Origin: a virus
Virus record (IMG/VR): IMGVR_UViG_3300047678_000431
Coordinates: 21,174 to 85,173 of that record
Reading direction: 5' to 3' (one strand)
Length of the DNA: 64,000 nt
A program made the translations under genes and the position numbers. Positions 16,522 to 25,710 of the stretch are shown here, piece by piece; the first letter of the stretch is position 1; every line of letters starts with the position of its first letter. Under the pieces are notes generated by a model that worked only from the letters and a program-made list of their open reading frames with translations, was not told where the DNA came from and did not search any database.

Positions 16522-17868
16522 ATGCAATTACAGCATCGCCGATTTTTCATTCCCTTTGCTAAGGAAAAGATCGACAAAGAACGTCGTATCGTCTGGGGCA
16601 TTGCGCAAGAAGAATCGGTTGATACACAAGACGACCGCCTCATGTACGATGCGTCAGTCGCCGCGTTTTCTGCGTGGGCCGGAAACATTCGCGAGCAACA
16701 CGATGATAGTAAAGCCGTAGGTCGAGCGATTGAGATTATCGCCGATCCAAAAGCGAAGACCATCACCGTCGGCGCGCGTATTTCGCTCGGTGCCGAGGAT
16801 ACGTGGCAAAAGGTTCTCGATGGTACGCTTACCGGTTATTCAATCGGCGGCGTTCTTCAGGAATTTGCGCTCGACTATGATCCTGAATATCAGAGAAATA
16901 TTCGCAACGTGACAAAGTACGAACTGTACGAGCTTTCGCTCGTCGACGTTCCGGCGAATTCAGGTTGCGTGATTACCGCCGTGCAGAAGCGCGGTACACA
17001 TCTCGTCGCGACCGACGTGCTTGCGCACAGTCTCGGCGCGCTAACTGCGAGCGACGTGCTCAACATGAAGAAAGCGAGTCAACCCATGCCAAACGCAAAG
17101 CGCGCCAAGGTACAAACGATCGTCAGCTTCGCCAAATCACTCGGCGCGAACGATGAGGTTATTCTTCTTCGCACAAGCGACCTAAGCAAAGCAAAAGACG
17201 GAAGCATCGTCTTGAAGTCGACGGCTCCCGTCTCGGGCATTATTCGCAAAGATGATCTCGACGCCGACGGTTATACCGATGAATCCGATGACACAAGCAG
17301 CGAGAACGAACCCGAACAAATCGACTTTGAGCAACATGCCGAGAACGCCGCAAAGATGCATAAAGCATTTTGCAAGATGGGCGGCATTGACGACAACGAA
17401 GGCCATTATCTCGAATCGACCAAGGAAGACGGCGATGACGATATGGCTATGGGTGACGAGCCAAAGGATGACCCGTCGGGCATGAAGTCGCGTCGTTTAC
17501 GCCGCGAAAAAGCGCGTCGCATCGAGGCCGCAAAATCGGCAACGCAAAGCAAACTTGAAGCGCAAGTCGCGGCGTTGAGCGATCAAGTTGTTGCCTTGAC
17601 GAAGACCCTTTCCTCCGGCGGATCAACGACAGCCGTGACCCCGCGCGTCGGCGCCGGTCAAGCTGGTACCGTGGTCGAGAAGGGCGGCGTCGCCGTCGCG
17701 AATTCGCAAGAAGCGCGCCTCGCCGAACTCAAATCCAAGGCCGCCGAGATGGTCAAGTCCGGTTCTAAAGGTCTTACCCAAAAAGATCGCGCCGAACGCG
17801 ACGCAACGCTTAACGAGATTCTATCTCTTGAGACGGCGATCCGCGCAGGTTTCGACCCGAAAGCCTAA
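16522..17868 (+). CDS. XkdF-like prohead protease fused to scaffold-like C-terminus
   Basis: 448 residues after GAAAGGG. Residues ~1-160 resemble the XkdF/HK97-type prohead serine protease: IVWGIAQEESVD, then IREQHDDSKAVGRAIE with the likely catalytic His, TGYSIGG with a candidate Ser, and YELYELSLVDVPANSG. The region after ~165 is polar and acidic, with coiled-coil stretches typical of scaffolding proteins. This self-removing protease-scaffold layout fits its place immediately before the capsid gene. Confidence 0.8.
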   Translation: MQLQHRRFFIPFAKEKIDKERRIVWGIAQEESVDTQDDRLMYDASVAAFSAWAGNIREQHDDSKAVGRAIEIIADPKAKTITVGARISLGAEDTWQKVLDGTLTGYSIGGVLQEFALDYDPEYQRNIRNVTKYELYELSLVDVPANSGCVITAVQKRGTHLVATDVLAHSLGALTASDVLNMKKASQPMPNAKRAKVQTIVSFAKSLGANDEVILLRTSDLSKAKDGSIVLKSTAPVSGIIRKDDLDADGYTDESDDTSSENEPEQIDFEQHAENAAKMHKAFCKMGGIDDNEGHYLESTKEDGDDDMAMGDEPKDDPSGMKSRRLRREKARRIEAAKSATQSKLEAQVAALSDQVVALTKTLSSGGSTTAVTPRVGAGQAGTVVEKGGVAVANSQEARLAELKSKAAEMVKSGSKGLTQKDRAERDATLNEILSLETAIRAGFDPKA

Positions 17869-17876
17869 GTCCGCTG

Positions 17877-17911
17877 ACGCGCGCGCCGTGTAAGAACGCG
17901 CGCGCGTTTCC
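17877..17911 (+). terminator. GC hairpin upstream of capsid gene
   Basis: A 9-bp stem of alternating CG (ACGCGCGCG with CGCGCGCGT) followed by TTTCCC. The T run is short, so it may attenuate and not fully terminate. Confidence 0.45.
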
Positions 17912-17922
17912 CGTCCCTTTGT

Positions 17923-17959
17923 AGTCGCAAGCGATCGTTTAGATCCTGCGGCTTTTTTT
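17923..17959 (+). terminator. Second hairpin with T run upstream of capsid gene
   Basis: CGCA/TGCG outer and GATC/GATC inner pairs around a five-base loop, followed by GGC and seven T residues. Together with the preceding hairpin it separates the protease-scaffold gene from the capsid gene. Confidence 0.5.
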
Positions 17960-17984
17960 GTTGCCCGCCCGTGGGAGATAAACC

Positions 17985-19046
17985 GTGTCAACATCGCAAT
18001 TAACTGCGGATTATGTGCTTCAGAGCCTGCAAGGCGTCGATGCTCTTATCCGTAAAAGTGCAACCCCCGTTCTCGGCCTCGAAGTCGTTCGCCAGGATTT
18101 AGAGAACGAACTCAAACTCGCTGCAAACCTTGATACGCCGCTTCGTAATCGAATGAAGCGTATCAAAGGCGAAGGCAAAGCGCACGCATTCTATCAGCTG
18201 CAATCGAATCTCGATTCGACCGGCCAAGTTCGATTCTTAGGAACCGACGCAACGAACGGCGTGTTCGCAAAGGGCGGCCTTCCGAACTCTGTCGATGCGC
18301 AATACAATTACATCGCCCGGCCGTACGCAAACGTCGGCGACGTAATGACAATCCCGTTCCAAGACATTGCGCAAGATGCTTCGTATATCGAAATCAAGGC
18401 GCAGCAGAAACGCGTGAAGATGCTCAACACCGGGTTGATTGAAGAATACTTAATCATCAACGGAAATAGCGACACGACAAGCGGTCTTGAGTTCGACGGT
18501 CTGCTCACTCAGATCTTAAACGGCGGATATAATATCCTCGACGTGAGTGCCGCCGGTGGTTCGCCCCTGCGATACTCTTTGATCACGCAAGAGCTTTTCC
18601 GCATCAAGAAGGCGGGCGGACGTACGCGCGCGCTGATCATGTCTTACTCGATGAAAGCAGCGTTGACTGAGCTTCTCGGTTTGTACTACGCAATTCGCCA
18701 AGTAGGCACCGGCGGCGGTACGAACTACGCGGGCGGCTTCTCGACCGAATCGTGGGACTTCGGAACCGGATCGGTCGACCTCATTGACGATCAGTATATG
18801 ATCCCCGATCCTGTGACCGGTCTTGAGCGCATCATCTTCATCGACGATGAAACGCCCGATGACAAGAACGGCGGAAACGTCATTCAAATGGTCGACGTCG
18901 ATCCGATTCATTATCAGGATCTTGCGACCATCGCGACCGCAGAACGCGGCATCGTGTATGAAACGACTCAGCTGATGATCGGCATCCTGCAATTTCAGGG
19001 CCTTATCACCGGATTCAATCTGTCGTTAACTCCGACGATCGCCTAA
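17985..19046 (+). CDS. Major capsid protein
   Basis: 353 residues with a GTG start after GGGAGA. It has the look of a HK97-fold major capsid protein of contractile-tailed phages: a helical N-terminal arm, a MTIPFQDIAQDASYIEIKAQ segment, the spine-like ELFRIKKAGGR helix region, and an A-domain LIMSYSMKAALTEL block. It follows the protease-scaffold gene and is bracketed by hairpins on both sides, as for a highly expressed gene. Identification rests on position, size and general pattern. Confidence 0.8.
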   Translation: MSTSQLTADYVLQSLQGVDALIRKSATPVLGLEVVRQDLENELKLAANLDTPLRNRMKRIKGEGKAHAFYQLQSNLDSTGQVRFLGTDATNGVFAKGGLPNSVDAQYNYIARPYANVGDVMTIPFQDIAQDASYIEIKAQQKRVKMLNTGLIEEYLIINGNSDTTSGLEFDGLLTQILNGGYNILDVSAAGGSPLRYSLITQELFRIKKAGGRTRALIMSYSMKAALTELLGLYYAIRQVGTGGGTNYAGGFSTESWDFGTGSVDLIDDQYMIPDPVTGLERIIFIDDETPDDKNGGNVIQMVDVDPIHYQDLATIATAERGIVYETTQLMIGILQFQGLITGFNLSLTPTIA

Positions 19047-19055
19047 TTGCAACAC

Positions 19056-19088
19056 GCGCGCGGCGAATCACTTCGCCGCGCGCCCTTT
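19056..19088 (+). terminator. Strong hairpin after capsid gene
   Basis: A 12-bp perfect stem (GCGCGCGGCGAA with its complement) and a TCAC loop, followed by CCTTTCT. It directly follows the capsid stop codon and probably defines the 3' end of a capsid transcript or protects it. Confidence 0.75.
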
Positions 19089-19104
19089 CTGTATTGGGGC
19101 CGCA

Positions 19105-20088
19105 ATGAGTCTTCCGTCCGTTTCTCCGGCGACTCCGATTATCCCGACGCTCGGGTCGTTTAATAAACCATTACCGCATACGAATTTGAAGACGGTCAAA
19201 CGATTGCTTCTCGGCTTGCCGCTGGACGTATTCAAAGACGAAGACGGCCGCCTCACAACGTTTTATGAAATGATCGAGGAGACGCTTATCCCTGAAGCGT
19301 CAAATCGCATCGCGCGGTTCTGTCGGACAAATTTCGATTACACCCGCGAGACATGGTTTTTCAACGGCACATATTCGCATGAGTTGGTTCTTCCTCGGCG
19401 GTTTATCGTCGCGGTGAATCTCGTCATGTTGCGGTATTTGCCCTCGGCGATATGGTATCGGTTTGTGCGTCCGCGTTTCCTTGACGGAAGTGAATTCACC
19501 GCGATCGGCGGCATCGAGCCCGCCCTTCCGGGACCTGAAGAGCTTCCACCGGCGCCGACCGGTGTGACGTACGAACAAACGGTTCAAGATATTATTTATA
19601 CTGGTATCGAGGACGCGGATCTCTTTGTCGATCGACGTCGGCGAACGATTACGATCCCGCCGCGTGTCCTTTACGCGTCCGTACAAACCCCCGAATGGAA
19701 TTACACGTTTTTCAACGCGACGATGAATGTTGAAACCCATTTCACTTATGGGTTCCCCCCGATTGCATACACCGACGGCCGACCGTTGATTTTTGATCCG
19801 GTGACCGGTGTCATGTCACTGACGTCGCCCCCGACGGAAAGTTGTCCCGGTGGCGCGCCGGTTGATTGGTCATCGGGCATGCCGAAGGCGATTCAACAGG
19901 CCTGCGCGCGCATTGTTCTCGCCGATATTCTTCGGCGTCTATGGCGCGGCATTTCCGGCGGCCTTTCGTCGATTTCGGTCGACGGCGCGTCGGAGTCTTA
20001 TGGAAATTCGCCCTTTGGTGGCGAGGCGGAGCGCGAAGAAGCGCGCGCTTTCGAACAACTCAAACCCTTCGCGATTCTCATGCTCTAG
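19105..20088 (+). CDS. Head-tail connector-like protein
   Basis: 327 residues. Located directly after the capsid gene, where the gp6/gp15-type adaptor normally sits. It has an N-terminal helical region (MIEETLIPEASNRIARFC) and a C-terminal helix (IQQACARIVLADILRRL) as in adaptors, with a beta-rich insertion between. Longer than simple HK97 gp6-like adaptors. Function inferred from position. Confidence 0.6.
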   Translation: MSLPSVSPATPIIPTLGSFNKPLPHTNLKTVKRLLLGLPLDVFKDEDGRLTTFYEMIEETLIPEASNRIARFCRTNFDYTRETWFFNGTYSHELVLPRRFIVAVNLVMLRYLPSAIWYRFVRPRFLDGSEFTAIGGIEPALPGPEELPPAPTGVTYEQTVQDIIYTGIEDADLFVDRRRRTITIPPRVLYASVQTPEWNYTFFNATMNVETHFTYGFPPIAYTDGRPLIFDPVTGVMSLTSPPTESCPGGAPVDWSSGMPKAIQQACARIVLADILRRLWRGISGGLSSISVDGASESYGNSPFGGEAEREEARAFEQLKPFAILML

Positions 20089-20098
20089 GAGGCACCAA

Positions 20099-20596
20099 AT
20101 GCAAGCCAAAGTAAAAGTTTTCTCCGCTCACCGCGAAGTTCGCGCGTGCGTCGGTCGCACATGGGACAAAGACGGCAAGCTCACGATGTTCTATCGTGAT
20201 TTCGTTCCGAAGAATGCAAAAGCGACCACCGGTGAAGCATATCTGACACCGGAGGAAGCAACGTTTTTAGTCGATTCGAAAGAGAATCAAAAACGCGCCG
20301 CGAGCGGTTCGCCTCATTATTGGTACCCGGCCGGTGTTCCGCTCGGAATTCCCCTTGATAAGGACGGTTATTTTACGCCCGCACTCAACGATACCACGAC
20401 GAATATCAACGATTCTCGTCAATCCGAGGCGGCCGAAATCGTCAAACGCGAGATGGAACAAAAGATCGCCGAAGCGCAAGCGCGCCACGATCAAAACCTG
20501 ATCACGGCGACTGCCGATGCCGAAGAGAAACGCGCGAAAACAAAAACGACAAAAGAGAAAGTTTCGCAAGAAACACCTTCGCACGAAACGGAGTAG
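20099..20596 (+). CDS. Hypothetical head/neck protein
   Basis: 165 residues with an ideal AGGAGG ribosome-binding site. The N-terminal ~100 residues are compact. The last ~55 residues are a charged Ala/Lys/Glu helix, probably coiled coil. Unknown function within the connector region. Confidence 0.65.
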   Translation: MQAKVKVFSAHREVRACVGRTWDKDGKLTMFYRDFVPKNAKATTGEAYLTPEEATFLVDSKENQKRAASGSPHYWYPAGVPLGIPLDKDGYFTPALNDTTTNINDSRQSEAAEIVKREMEQKIAEAQARHDQNLITATADAEEKRAKTKTTKEKVSQETPSHETE

Positions 20597-20600
20597 ATTC

Positions 20601-21104
20601 ATGAATGCACAGAGGGCCTCGAGGTTATACGCGGACCTCGGGTCTGTGCTTTTATGGGAACATGCTATTCCCGCCGATCCTGAAACGGTCGACCGGGCAA
20701 CCGGCACGCCGCGCCTTACGGCTGGCGGTCGTCGGCACGGCAAGGATGAAGGCCATTTCGGCGAGACGTTTCATCCGCCGTATTCGGTGTATGGATATTT
20801 GCAGAATAAGATCACGACAACGTTCTCCGAAGTGTACGGCGTTGTCGACGATCACACGATGCAACTGACGGTTCCCGCAATCATCGTTCCGAGTGTTGCG
20901 GATGGTATTCGCGCGCTCCCGGTCGACCTCAATATCGCGTACGAGAACGGCCAGTTCGTCACGCATAAGAAGGGTGAGACGTGGGCGCGCGATCGCTTCC
21001 GTCACTTAAAGATCACGTACATCGTTAAGAGTACCGCCGTCCCGATTATCTGTCGCAATGCAACGGTCGCATGGCGCATGCTCGTCGCGGCGGACACGCT
21101 GTAA
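20601..21104 (+). CDS. Probable head-tail joining protein
   Basis: 167 residues, four bases after the previous stop. Alternating strands and an aromatic middle region. Placement between the adaptor and the gp10-like protein suggests a stopper/neck role. No family motif identified. Confidence 0.5.
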   Translation: MNAQRASRLYADLGSVLLWEHAIPADPETVDRATGTPRLTAGGRRHGKDEGHFGETFHPPYSVYGYLQNKITTTFSEVYGVVDDHTMQLTVPAIIVPSVADGIRALPVDLNIAYENGQFVTHKKGETWARDRFRHLKITYIVKSTAVPIICRNATVAWRMLVAADTL

Positions 21105-21114
21105 GGGTGAAAAT

Positions 21115-21747
21115 ATGGGCCTCGATGACTTTTCGGGAATCGCAGGCTATGAAGTAACGGCGGATGTGAAAGGCCTCGACGGCGTCGTGACGACGGTTGA
21201 AAAAGGCCTCGACGCGATCCTCGACCTTCGTCGCGTTGTTCGACAATATCTTGCCGAAGCGCAATCGCAGGCCGTACGCAACGTATCCGGGATTGAAGTG
21301 CAATATAGCGGCGGCACGTTTACGATCAACCGGCAAACCGGCAAACTCGTGCGATCTATTCAGATTTATGATAGCGGCCCGCTTTCCGGTTACGTTGTGG
21401 CCGGTGCGAATTACGCATCCGCACTCGAAAACGGATCACCCGCGCGAGATATGAAGCCGTCTCTTCTTGGGAAAATCATTCCCTTTCCAGTTACCGGGAC
21501 GACAAAAGAAAAGAAACAGGCGGTCGCCGACGGCAACGCGACTGCGATTCAGAAATACGGTAGCACCGGCCGAAAAACGCGTGTCGAGTATATCGCGTTC
21601 CGCAAAGTCGGACCAAATTCAAAAGGGTTTATTATTCCCGCGCAGCCCCCGCGTCCGTTCATGCAGGCCACGGCCGAAGTGATCGGGCCGAAGTTTTCGC
21701 GCGCCGTTGCCGACGCATTCGCGAAATTCATTACCGATAACCCATAG
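21115..21747 (+). CDS. HK97 gp10-like tail-joining protein
   Basis: 210 residues. The pattern resembles HK97-gp10-type proteins: helix LRRVVRQYLAEAQSQAVRN, then GKLVRSIQIYDSGP, NYASALENGSPARDM and a final PRPFMQATAEV segment. These proteins act at tail completion. It lies directly before the tail terminator-like gene. Confidence 0.65.
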   Translation: MGLDDFSGIAGYEVTADVKGLDGVVTTVEKGLDAILDLRRVVRQYLAEAQSQAVRNVSGIEVQYSGGTFTINRQTGKLVRSIQIYDSGPLSGYVVAGANYASALENGSPARDMKPSLLGKIIPFPVTGTTKEKKQAVADGNATAIQKYGSTGRKTRVEYIAFRKVGPNSKGFIIPAQPPRPFMQATAEVIGPKFSRAVADAFAKFITDNP

Positions 21748-21756
21748 GGGCAAGCT

Positions 21757-22464
21757 ATGCCGGTTCAAGTTTCGATCGACTCGCCGACGACCGATTATCG
21801 TCAACGCGATCTTCGTGATCCGAATAATAAAGAAACCATATGGCCGGTTCCCCACGATGCGAAAATCGACATTGGTGCGGTCATTGATTCCGGCCTAAAG
21901 ATTCTCGGTATCGACGACGTGCCGGTCATTCAAGACGGTGCGTTTGACGATTCACTTCTCACGAATAAACACGGACAATCGGTGCCCGTCGTGTCGATCA
22001 TGCGCACGGCCGACATCACCGCGCGCGAGGCGCTGGGTGGTCGCATTGGCACGTTTATCGGCGGCGAAAGTCCGCTTCTTGATCCGTGCGGGATCGTGCC
22101 TGATGGCGAACCGGTTGATCTCTTCGCAGAATTCTCCGTCGTAACGCTCGACGTGACGATCACCGATTTCATCGGGTACCGCGCAAATCAAATGTATCTC
22201 ATCATTAAGTACGTCATGATGACCGCGCAATCGGTTTTGCATAAGCTCGGATACGTTGATCTCAAACGCCTTAACGGTGTTGATCAAGTGCAATCAATCG
22301 ACGCCCCCGCTGGCGGATTATTACATACGCGAACGCTCACGTACCAAATGAAACACCCCGATTTCGTTGCCTCGCTTCCGACCCTTGTCGAGCTAGTTAA
22401 GCAACGCGTCGAGACGCTGCCTGTCGGCGTGTCTACTGGACCGACTCTCGGCACCGACATCTAG
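21757..22464 (+). CDS. Tail terminator/completion-like protein
   Basis: 235 residues immediately before the sheath gene, the canonical position of the tail completion protein in myoviruses. It contains helical segments (MTAQSVLHKLGYVDL) and a C-terminal strand-helix unit. Assignment from synteny. Confidence 0.55.
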   Translation: MPVQVSIDSPTTDYRQRDLRDPNNKETIWPVPHDAKIDIGAVIDSGLKILGIDDVPVIQDGAFDDSLLTNKHGQSVPVVSIMRTADITAREALGGRIGTFIGGESPLLDPCGIVPDGEPVDLFAEFSVVTLDVTITDFIGYRANQMYLIIKYVMMTAQSVLHKLGYVDLKRLNGVDQVQSIDAPAGGLLHTRTLTYQMKHPDFVASLPTLVELVKQRVETLPVGVSTGPTLGTDI

Positions 22465-22507
22465 TCGCTGCCTCGTTTTTGCATCCCTCTACAAAGGAGC
22501 ACGCTCG

Positions 22508-24100
22508 ATGGGGATCTTTTCTTTCAACGGCCAGAACGTTTATGCGCCGCAAGTTCTTGTACGCACGGAGATCGGCGCGAATCGCGCGTTGACGTTGCTT
22601 CCGAACGGTGTCATCTGTTTCGTCGGCGCCTCCGACGGCGGTCGGCAAAACGGGATATATCAATTCAATGACCTACCATCCGCGCAGCGTCTACTACGAT
22701 CGGGCGACTTGCTCGATGCAATCGTCGCCGCCGTAGGCGAAGGTGCGAGCGCCGGTTTCGTTGCCGTGGTCGCGAACACGAAGACGAGCGCATCGAGTAC
22801 GATCGACGGGTCGACCGGTGAAGTCGCGACCTTATCTTCGGGCGATCAAGGATTCTACACGAACTCGATTTCATATAAGATCGCCGCCGGAACAAATAGC
22901 GGTTTTGTCTTCACGCTCACCTATCTCGATCAGAACAATAACACGATCACCGTCGGCGGCCCGGGTACCGCATACGATAATCTCGTCGACATGGTCGCAT
23001 TGCAGACGCTGCTCGTGAATAATTCCGTTGTCACGCCTCCGGCATCGACGAACTTGCCTCCGGTTGTGACGTTGACCATTACGACAAACGGTGTTCCGAG
23101 TAGCACGGTCGGATTCGTGACCCTGGCGGGCGGCACCGGCACCGGTACCGATGCGCTGACGCAACCGGAGGTCGAAGCAGCCGTTGACGAGCTTGCAGAC
23201 GTCCCCTTCGACATCGGCCATCTTGTGAAGTGCTATAGCTTCGCGATGCATAATTACGCCGACACGTTCGGCGGTCAGAAGATTGCGCCGTTTGGAAAGT
23301 TGCGCCGGTGGATTCATCAAGCGCCGCTTACCGGCGCCTCGGCAACGAATTCAAAGGCGGTCAATTCAGAGGCCGTCGCAAACTCCGTCATCGCGGCCGC
23401 GAACGCGATCAATTCGATTCGTTCGAGTTCGATGGTGCAGCAGGCACTCGTTTACAATAGCGGCACCGGAAAGCAGGCGTGGATGGATTTCGCGCCGCTC
23501 GTGTGCGGACGTGCATCCTTCGTCGGCGCAAATGACAACTGGGGACCGGCCTCACCGCTCACCAAGGTCGCGTTTCAAACCGTCCTCGATGTCGATTATG
23601 TTGCGCTTGCCACAACCGGCGACGTCGATCGCGCACTTGAGGCGGGCGGATGGATATTCGAACGGAATAGCCGGGTCGCGACGCTTGGTTCCGTGCAGAC
23701 GATTCAGTCGGTTACGACCGCACCGGTCGACCCGAACACGGGCCGTCCTTGGTTGTATTCCGAGTTCTCGATCGTGCGCGTTGCCGACGCGGTTCTTGCA
23801 AACGTCAAGGCCACGATTGAAACGCAAACGCCGCGCGCAATCGGCGGCGGTAATACGCCGAAGACGATGGCCGCGATCCTCTCTGATGTCGTCGACGTGC
23901 TCGAAGCGGCGAAAGATAATCAATGGATTATCTCTTATGATCGGTCCTCGATCACGATCAGTACGATCGGCAACCTTGGCGATGCCGACATCGTCAATTA
24001 TTCAATGGTACCGACGCCGCCGCTCAATCATATCGGCGTCACGCAAACGCTTCTCGCCTTCTCCGCGCAATTAACTGCCGGGAATACGGTCAGCAGCTAA
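22508..24100 (+). CDS. Tail sheath protein
   Basis: 530 residues with an AAAGGAG ribosome-binding site. Shows the sheath layout: an early GVICFVGASDGG block, a Ser/Thr/Gly-rich variable middle domain, and a conserved C-terminal core (VDVLEAAKDNQWIISYDRSS through NYSMVPTPPLNHIGVTQ). The sheath surrounds the tube and contracts to drive it into the cell. Followed by a strong terminator and then the tube gene. Confidence 0.85.
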   Translation: MGIFSFNGQNVYAPQVLVRTEIGANRALTLLPNGVICFVGASDGGRQNGIYQFNDLPSAQRLLRSGDLLDAIVAAVGEGASAGFVAVVANTKTSASSTIDGSTGEVATLSSGDQGFYTNSISYKIAAGTNSGFVFTLTYLDQNNNTITVGGPGTAYDNLVDMVALQTLLVNNSVVTPPASTNLPPVVTLTITTNGVPSSTVGFVTLAGGTGTGTDALTQPEVEAAVDELADVPFDIGHLVKCYSFAMHNYADTFGGQKIAPFGKLRRWIHQAPLTGASATNSKAVNSEAVANSVIAAANAINSIRSSSMVQQALVYNSGTGKQAWMDFAPLVCGRASFVGANDNWGPASPLTKVAFQTVLDVDYVALATTGDVDRALEAGGWIFERNSRVATLGSVQTIQSVTTAPVDPNTGRPWLYSEFSIVRVADAVLANVKATIETQTPRAIGGGNTPKTMAAILSDVVDVLEAAKDNQWIISYDRSSITISTIGNLGDADIVNYSMVPTPPLNHIGVTQTLLAFSAQLTAGNTVSS

Positions 24101-24113
24101 ACCGATACCACAT

Positions 24114-24150
24114 ACGCCCGCAGGTGATACTACTGCGGGCGTCTTCTTTT
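24114..24150 (+). terminator. Strong terminator after sheath gene
   Basis: A 10-bp perfect stem (ACGCCCGCAG with CTGCGGGCGT) and a 9-base loop, followed by CTTCTTTTG, between the sheath and tube genes. Confidence 0.8.
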
Positions 24151-24166
24151 GTTTAGGAGATTTCCT

Positions 24167-24688
24167 ATGGCTGGACTCGGTTCGCTCTCGAGCCAAATTT
24201 CCCAACAGCTCGGCAGTTTTTCGCTACCCGGCGCGCTCGGTTCGAGCATGCAAGCAGACGGTTCAAAAACAACGACCGCCGTCAATATTGCAATCGTCAT
24301 CAATGGCGTCGTGCAAGGCCTCATACGATCGTTACGATTCGAAGAAAGCTTCGATCAACATCCGGTCAAGGTTGTGGGAGGCGCGGTCGCGGCCGCAATT
24401 ATCCCCGGCGTCTATACCGGTTCGGCAAGCGTGTCGAAAGTGTTTCTCTTTGGCGTCGATCTCAACACGGCATTCGGCGGAAACGTCCGACCGATTAGCG
24501 GCAAGTCGCAAACGACACAAGACTTCACGAAGTTGTATTTCAATATCGTCGTGTTAGATAATCAAGGCAATCCCTTGCAAATCTTCCACGATTGCGCACT
24601 TAACTCAGTTTCAACGTCCGTCGAAATTGACGGTGTGATCATCATGGAAGAAGCGTCCGTTGTGATCCGTTGGAGCGAAAAGGACTAA
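24167..24688 (+). CDS. Tail tube protein
   Basis: 173 residues after TAGGAGA. A beta-rich protein with a single helix, in the tube position directly after the sheath. Features GVYTGSASVSKVFLF and a late DGVIIMEEASVVIRW strand pair. Identification from synteny and size. Confidence 0.7.
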   Translation: MAGLGSLSSQISQQLGSFSLPGALGSSMQADGSKTTTAVNIAIVINGVVQGLIRSLRFEESFDQHPVKVVGGAVAAAIIPGVYTGSASVSKVFLFGVDLNTAFGGNVRPISGKSQTTQDFTKLYFNIVVLDNQGNPLQIFHDCALNSVSTSVEIDGVIIMEEASVVIRWSEKD

Positions 24689-24699
24689 CAGGACACGAA

Positions 24700-24729
24700 G
24701 GGGGCCGGGCAACCGGCTCCCTTTTCTTT
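24700..24729 (+). terminator. Terminator after tube gene
   Basis: A 9-bp stem (one G-T pair) closed by a GCAA tetraloop and followed by TTTTCTTT. It separates the tube gene from the chaperone gene. Confidence 0.75.
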
Positions 24730-24739
24730 GGGAGGCATC

Positions 24740-25486
24740 ATGTCTAAGTCGGCACTTATGGAAAAGAATTACGCCGCAGATATTTCACGGCTCGCAGCAG
24801 CGGCGGAAAACATCGGCAATCAGTTACAGAGTGGCAACGTTGCAATTCGCGAGATCGAAATCAAGACCGCTGACATTTCCGTCGGCGATGAAGTTCCGGT
24901 TGAAATGCAAGGGGCACCCGAAGCGGCTCCTGTTCAAAAGATTTCAAACGCGGATGAGTCTCTTCCGAAAACAGATATAAAGACGACCATACCGCGCAAA
25001 CGCGCGACCAAGAAAACGCCCGAGCCTGCACCGGCGCGCACGCTTACCGATGCCGAAATCATCGAACGCGTGCGGCCTTTTGTCGATTCGAGTTACCTCC
25101 GACCGATCTTCATTTCAAAACCGGTTATGGGACGCGTATTTATTGCGATGTATCCCTCGTATGGCGAACTTGTCGGGGCGGAAAAGTTGCTCGGAACTCC
25201 ATCGGGTGACGAGAATTCCGTGCAAGAGTATATGGTTCTCGCCGAGTTTTCCGCCGCATTTAAGGGATGGCTCCCCGAACATGATCAAGGCGTCATGACG
25301 ATTCTTTCCTATCCGGGCGATCTTGAAAAATGGCCGAAGCTCAACAAGGTCGAGTTCCTCAATAACATATGGCCCGCAATGCGATCGGTTATCATTCCCG
25401 AACTCGTGCAGCAGTATTACACATGGAAACATGACGTCACGCCGACGGATGATGAAATGTCAAAATTCTTCGGTCTGGTGAAGTAG
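24740..25486 (+). CDS. Tail assembly chaperone (gpG-like)
   Basis: 248 residues with GGAGG four bases before the ATG. An N-terminal helical and disordered region (to ~95) is followed by a ~150-residue core (LTDAEIIERVRPFVDSSYLRP, then EYMVLAEFSAAFKGW). It lies between the tube and the tape measure, the gpG position. A second reading frame overlaps the end and continues downstream, see next entry. Confidence 0.7.
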   Translation: MSKSALMEKNYAADISRLAAAAENIGNQLQSGNVAIREIEIKTADISVGDEVPVEMQGAPEAAPVQKISNADESLPKTDIKTTIPRKRATKKTPEPAPARTLTDAEIIERVRPFVDSSYLRPIFISKPVMGRVFIAMYPSYGELVGAEKLLGTPSGDENSVQEYMVLAEFSAAFKGWLPEHDQGVMTILSYPGDLEKWPKLNKVEFLNNIWPAMRSVIIPELVQQYYTWKHDVTPTDDEMSKFFGLVK

Positions 25487-25524
25487 CGTCTTTTTTCCTT
25501 GGACTCTATCAGACTTGGAATCGC

Positions 25525-25701
25525 ATGCACGACTTTCCGTGGAGCGCCAAGGAAATGACGGCCGTGCATTTTCTGTATATGCAAAAGTGTGAAGAGGCAA
25601 TCGGGCATCGTTCCGGTGCTGGCGGAACGCGATCGCGACATATTCAGGGAAATGCGGCGTTGTATGACACGCTCGAACGGAAGATACAGGCAAAGGGATA
25701 A
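25525..25701 (+). CDS. T-domain-like short frame after the tail chaperone
   Basis: From ATG 25525 a 58-residue protein (start MHDFPWSAKEMTAVHF). The frame is open from 25453, overlapping the last 34 bases of the chaperone gene in the -1 frame, so a G-T fusion by -1 frameshifting is possible. The nearest candidate slip site (TCAAAATTC) is weak, and independent initiation at 25525 lacks a clear ribosome-binding site. The DFPW...MT...Y motif and position are typical of gpT-like domains before a tape measure. Confidence 0.6.
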   Translation: MHDFPWSAKEMTAVHFLYMQKCEEAIGHRSGAGGTRSRHIQGNAALYDTLERKIQAKG

Positions 25702-25710
25702 GGGTTTTTC

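Noticed and set aside
23283-24074. 263-residue plus-strand ORF within the sheath gene
   Set aside because: Arg/Ser-rich shadow of the sheath frame with no ribosome-binding site or domain.
25491-25497. T TTT TTC slippery heptamer for the tail chaperone frameshift
   Set aside because: It lies after the chaperone stop codon (25484-25486) and is in the wrong frame to fuse it to the T-like frame.
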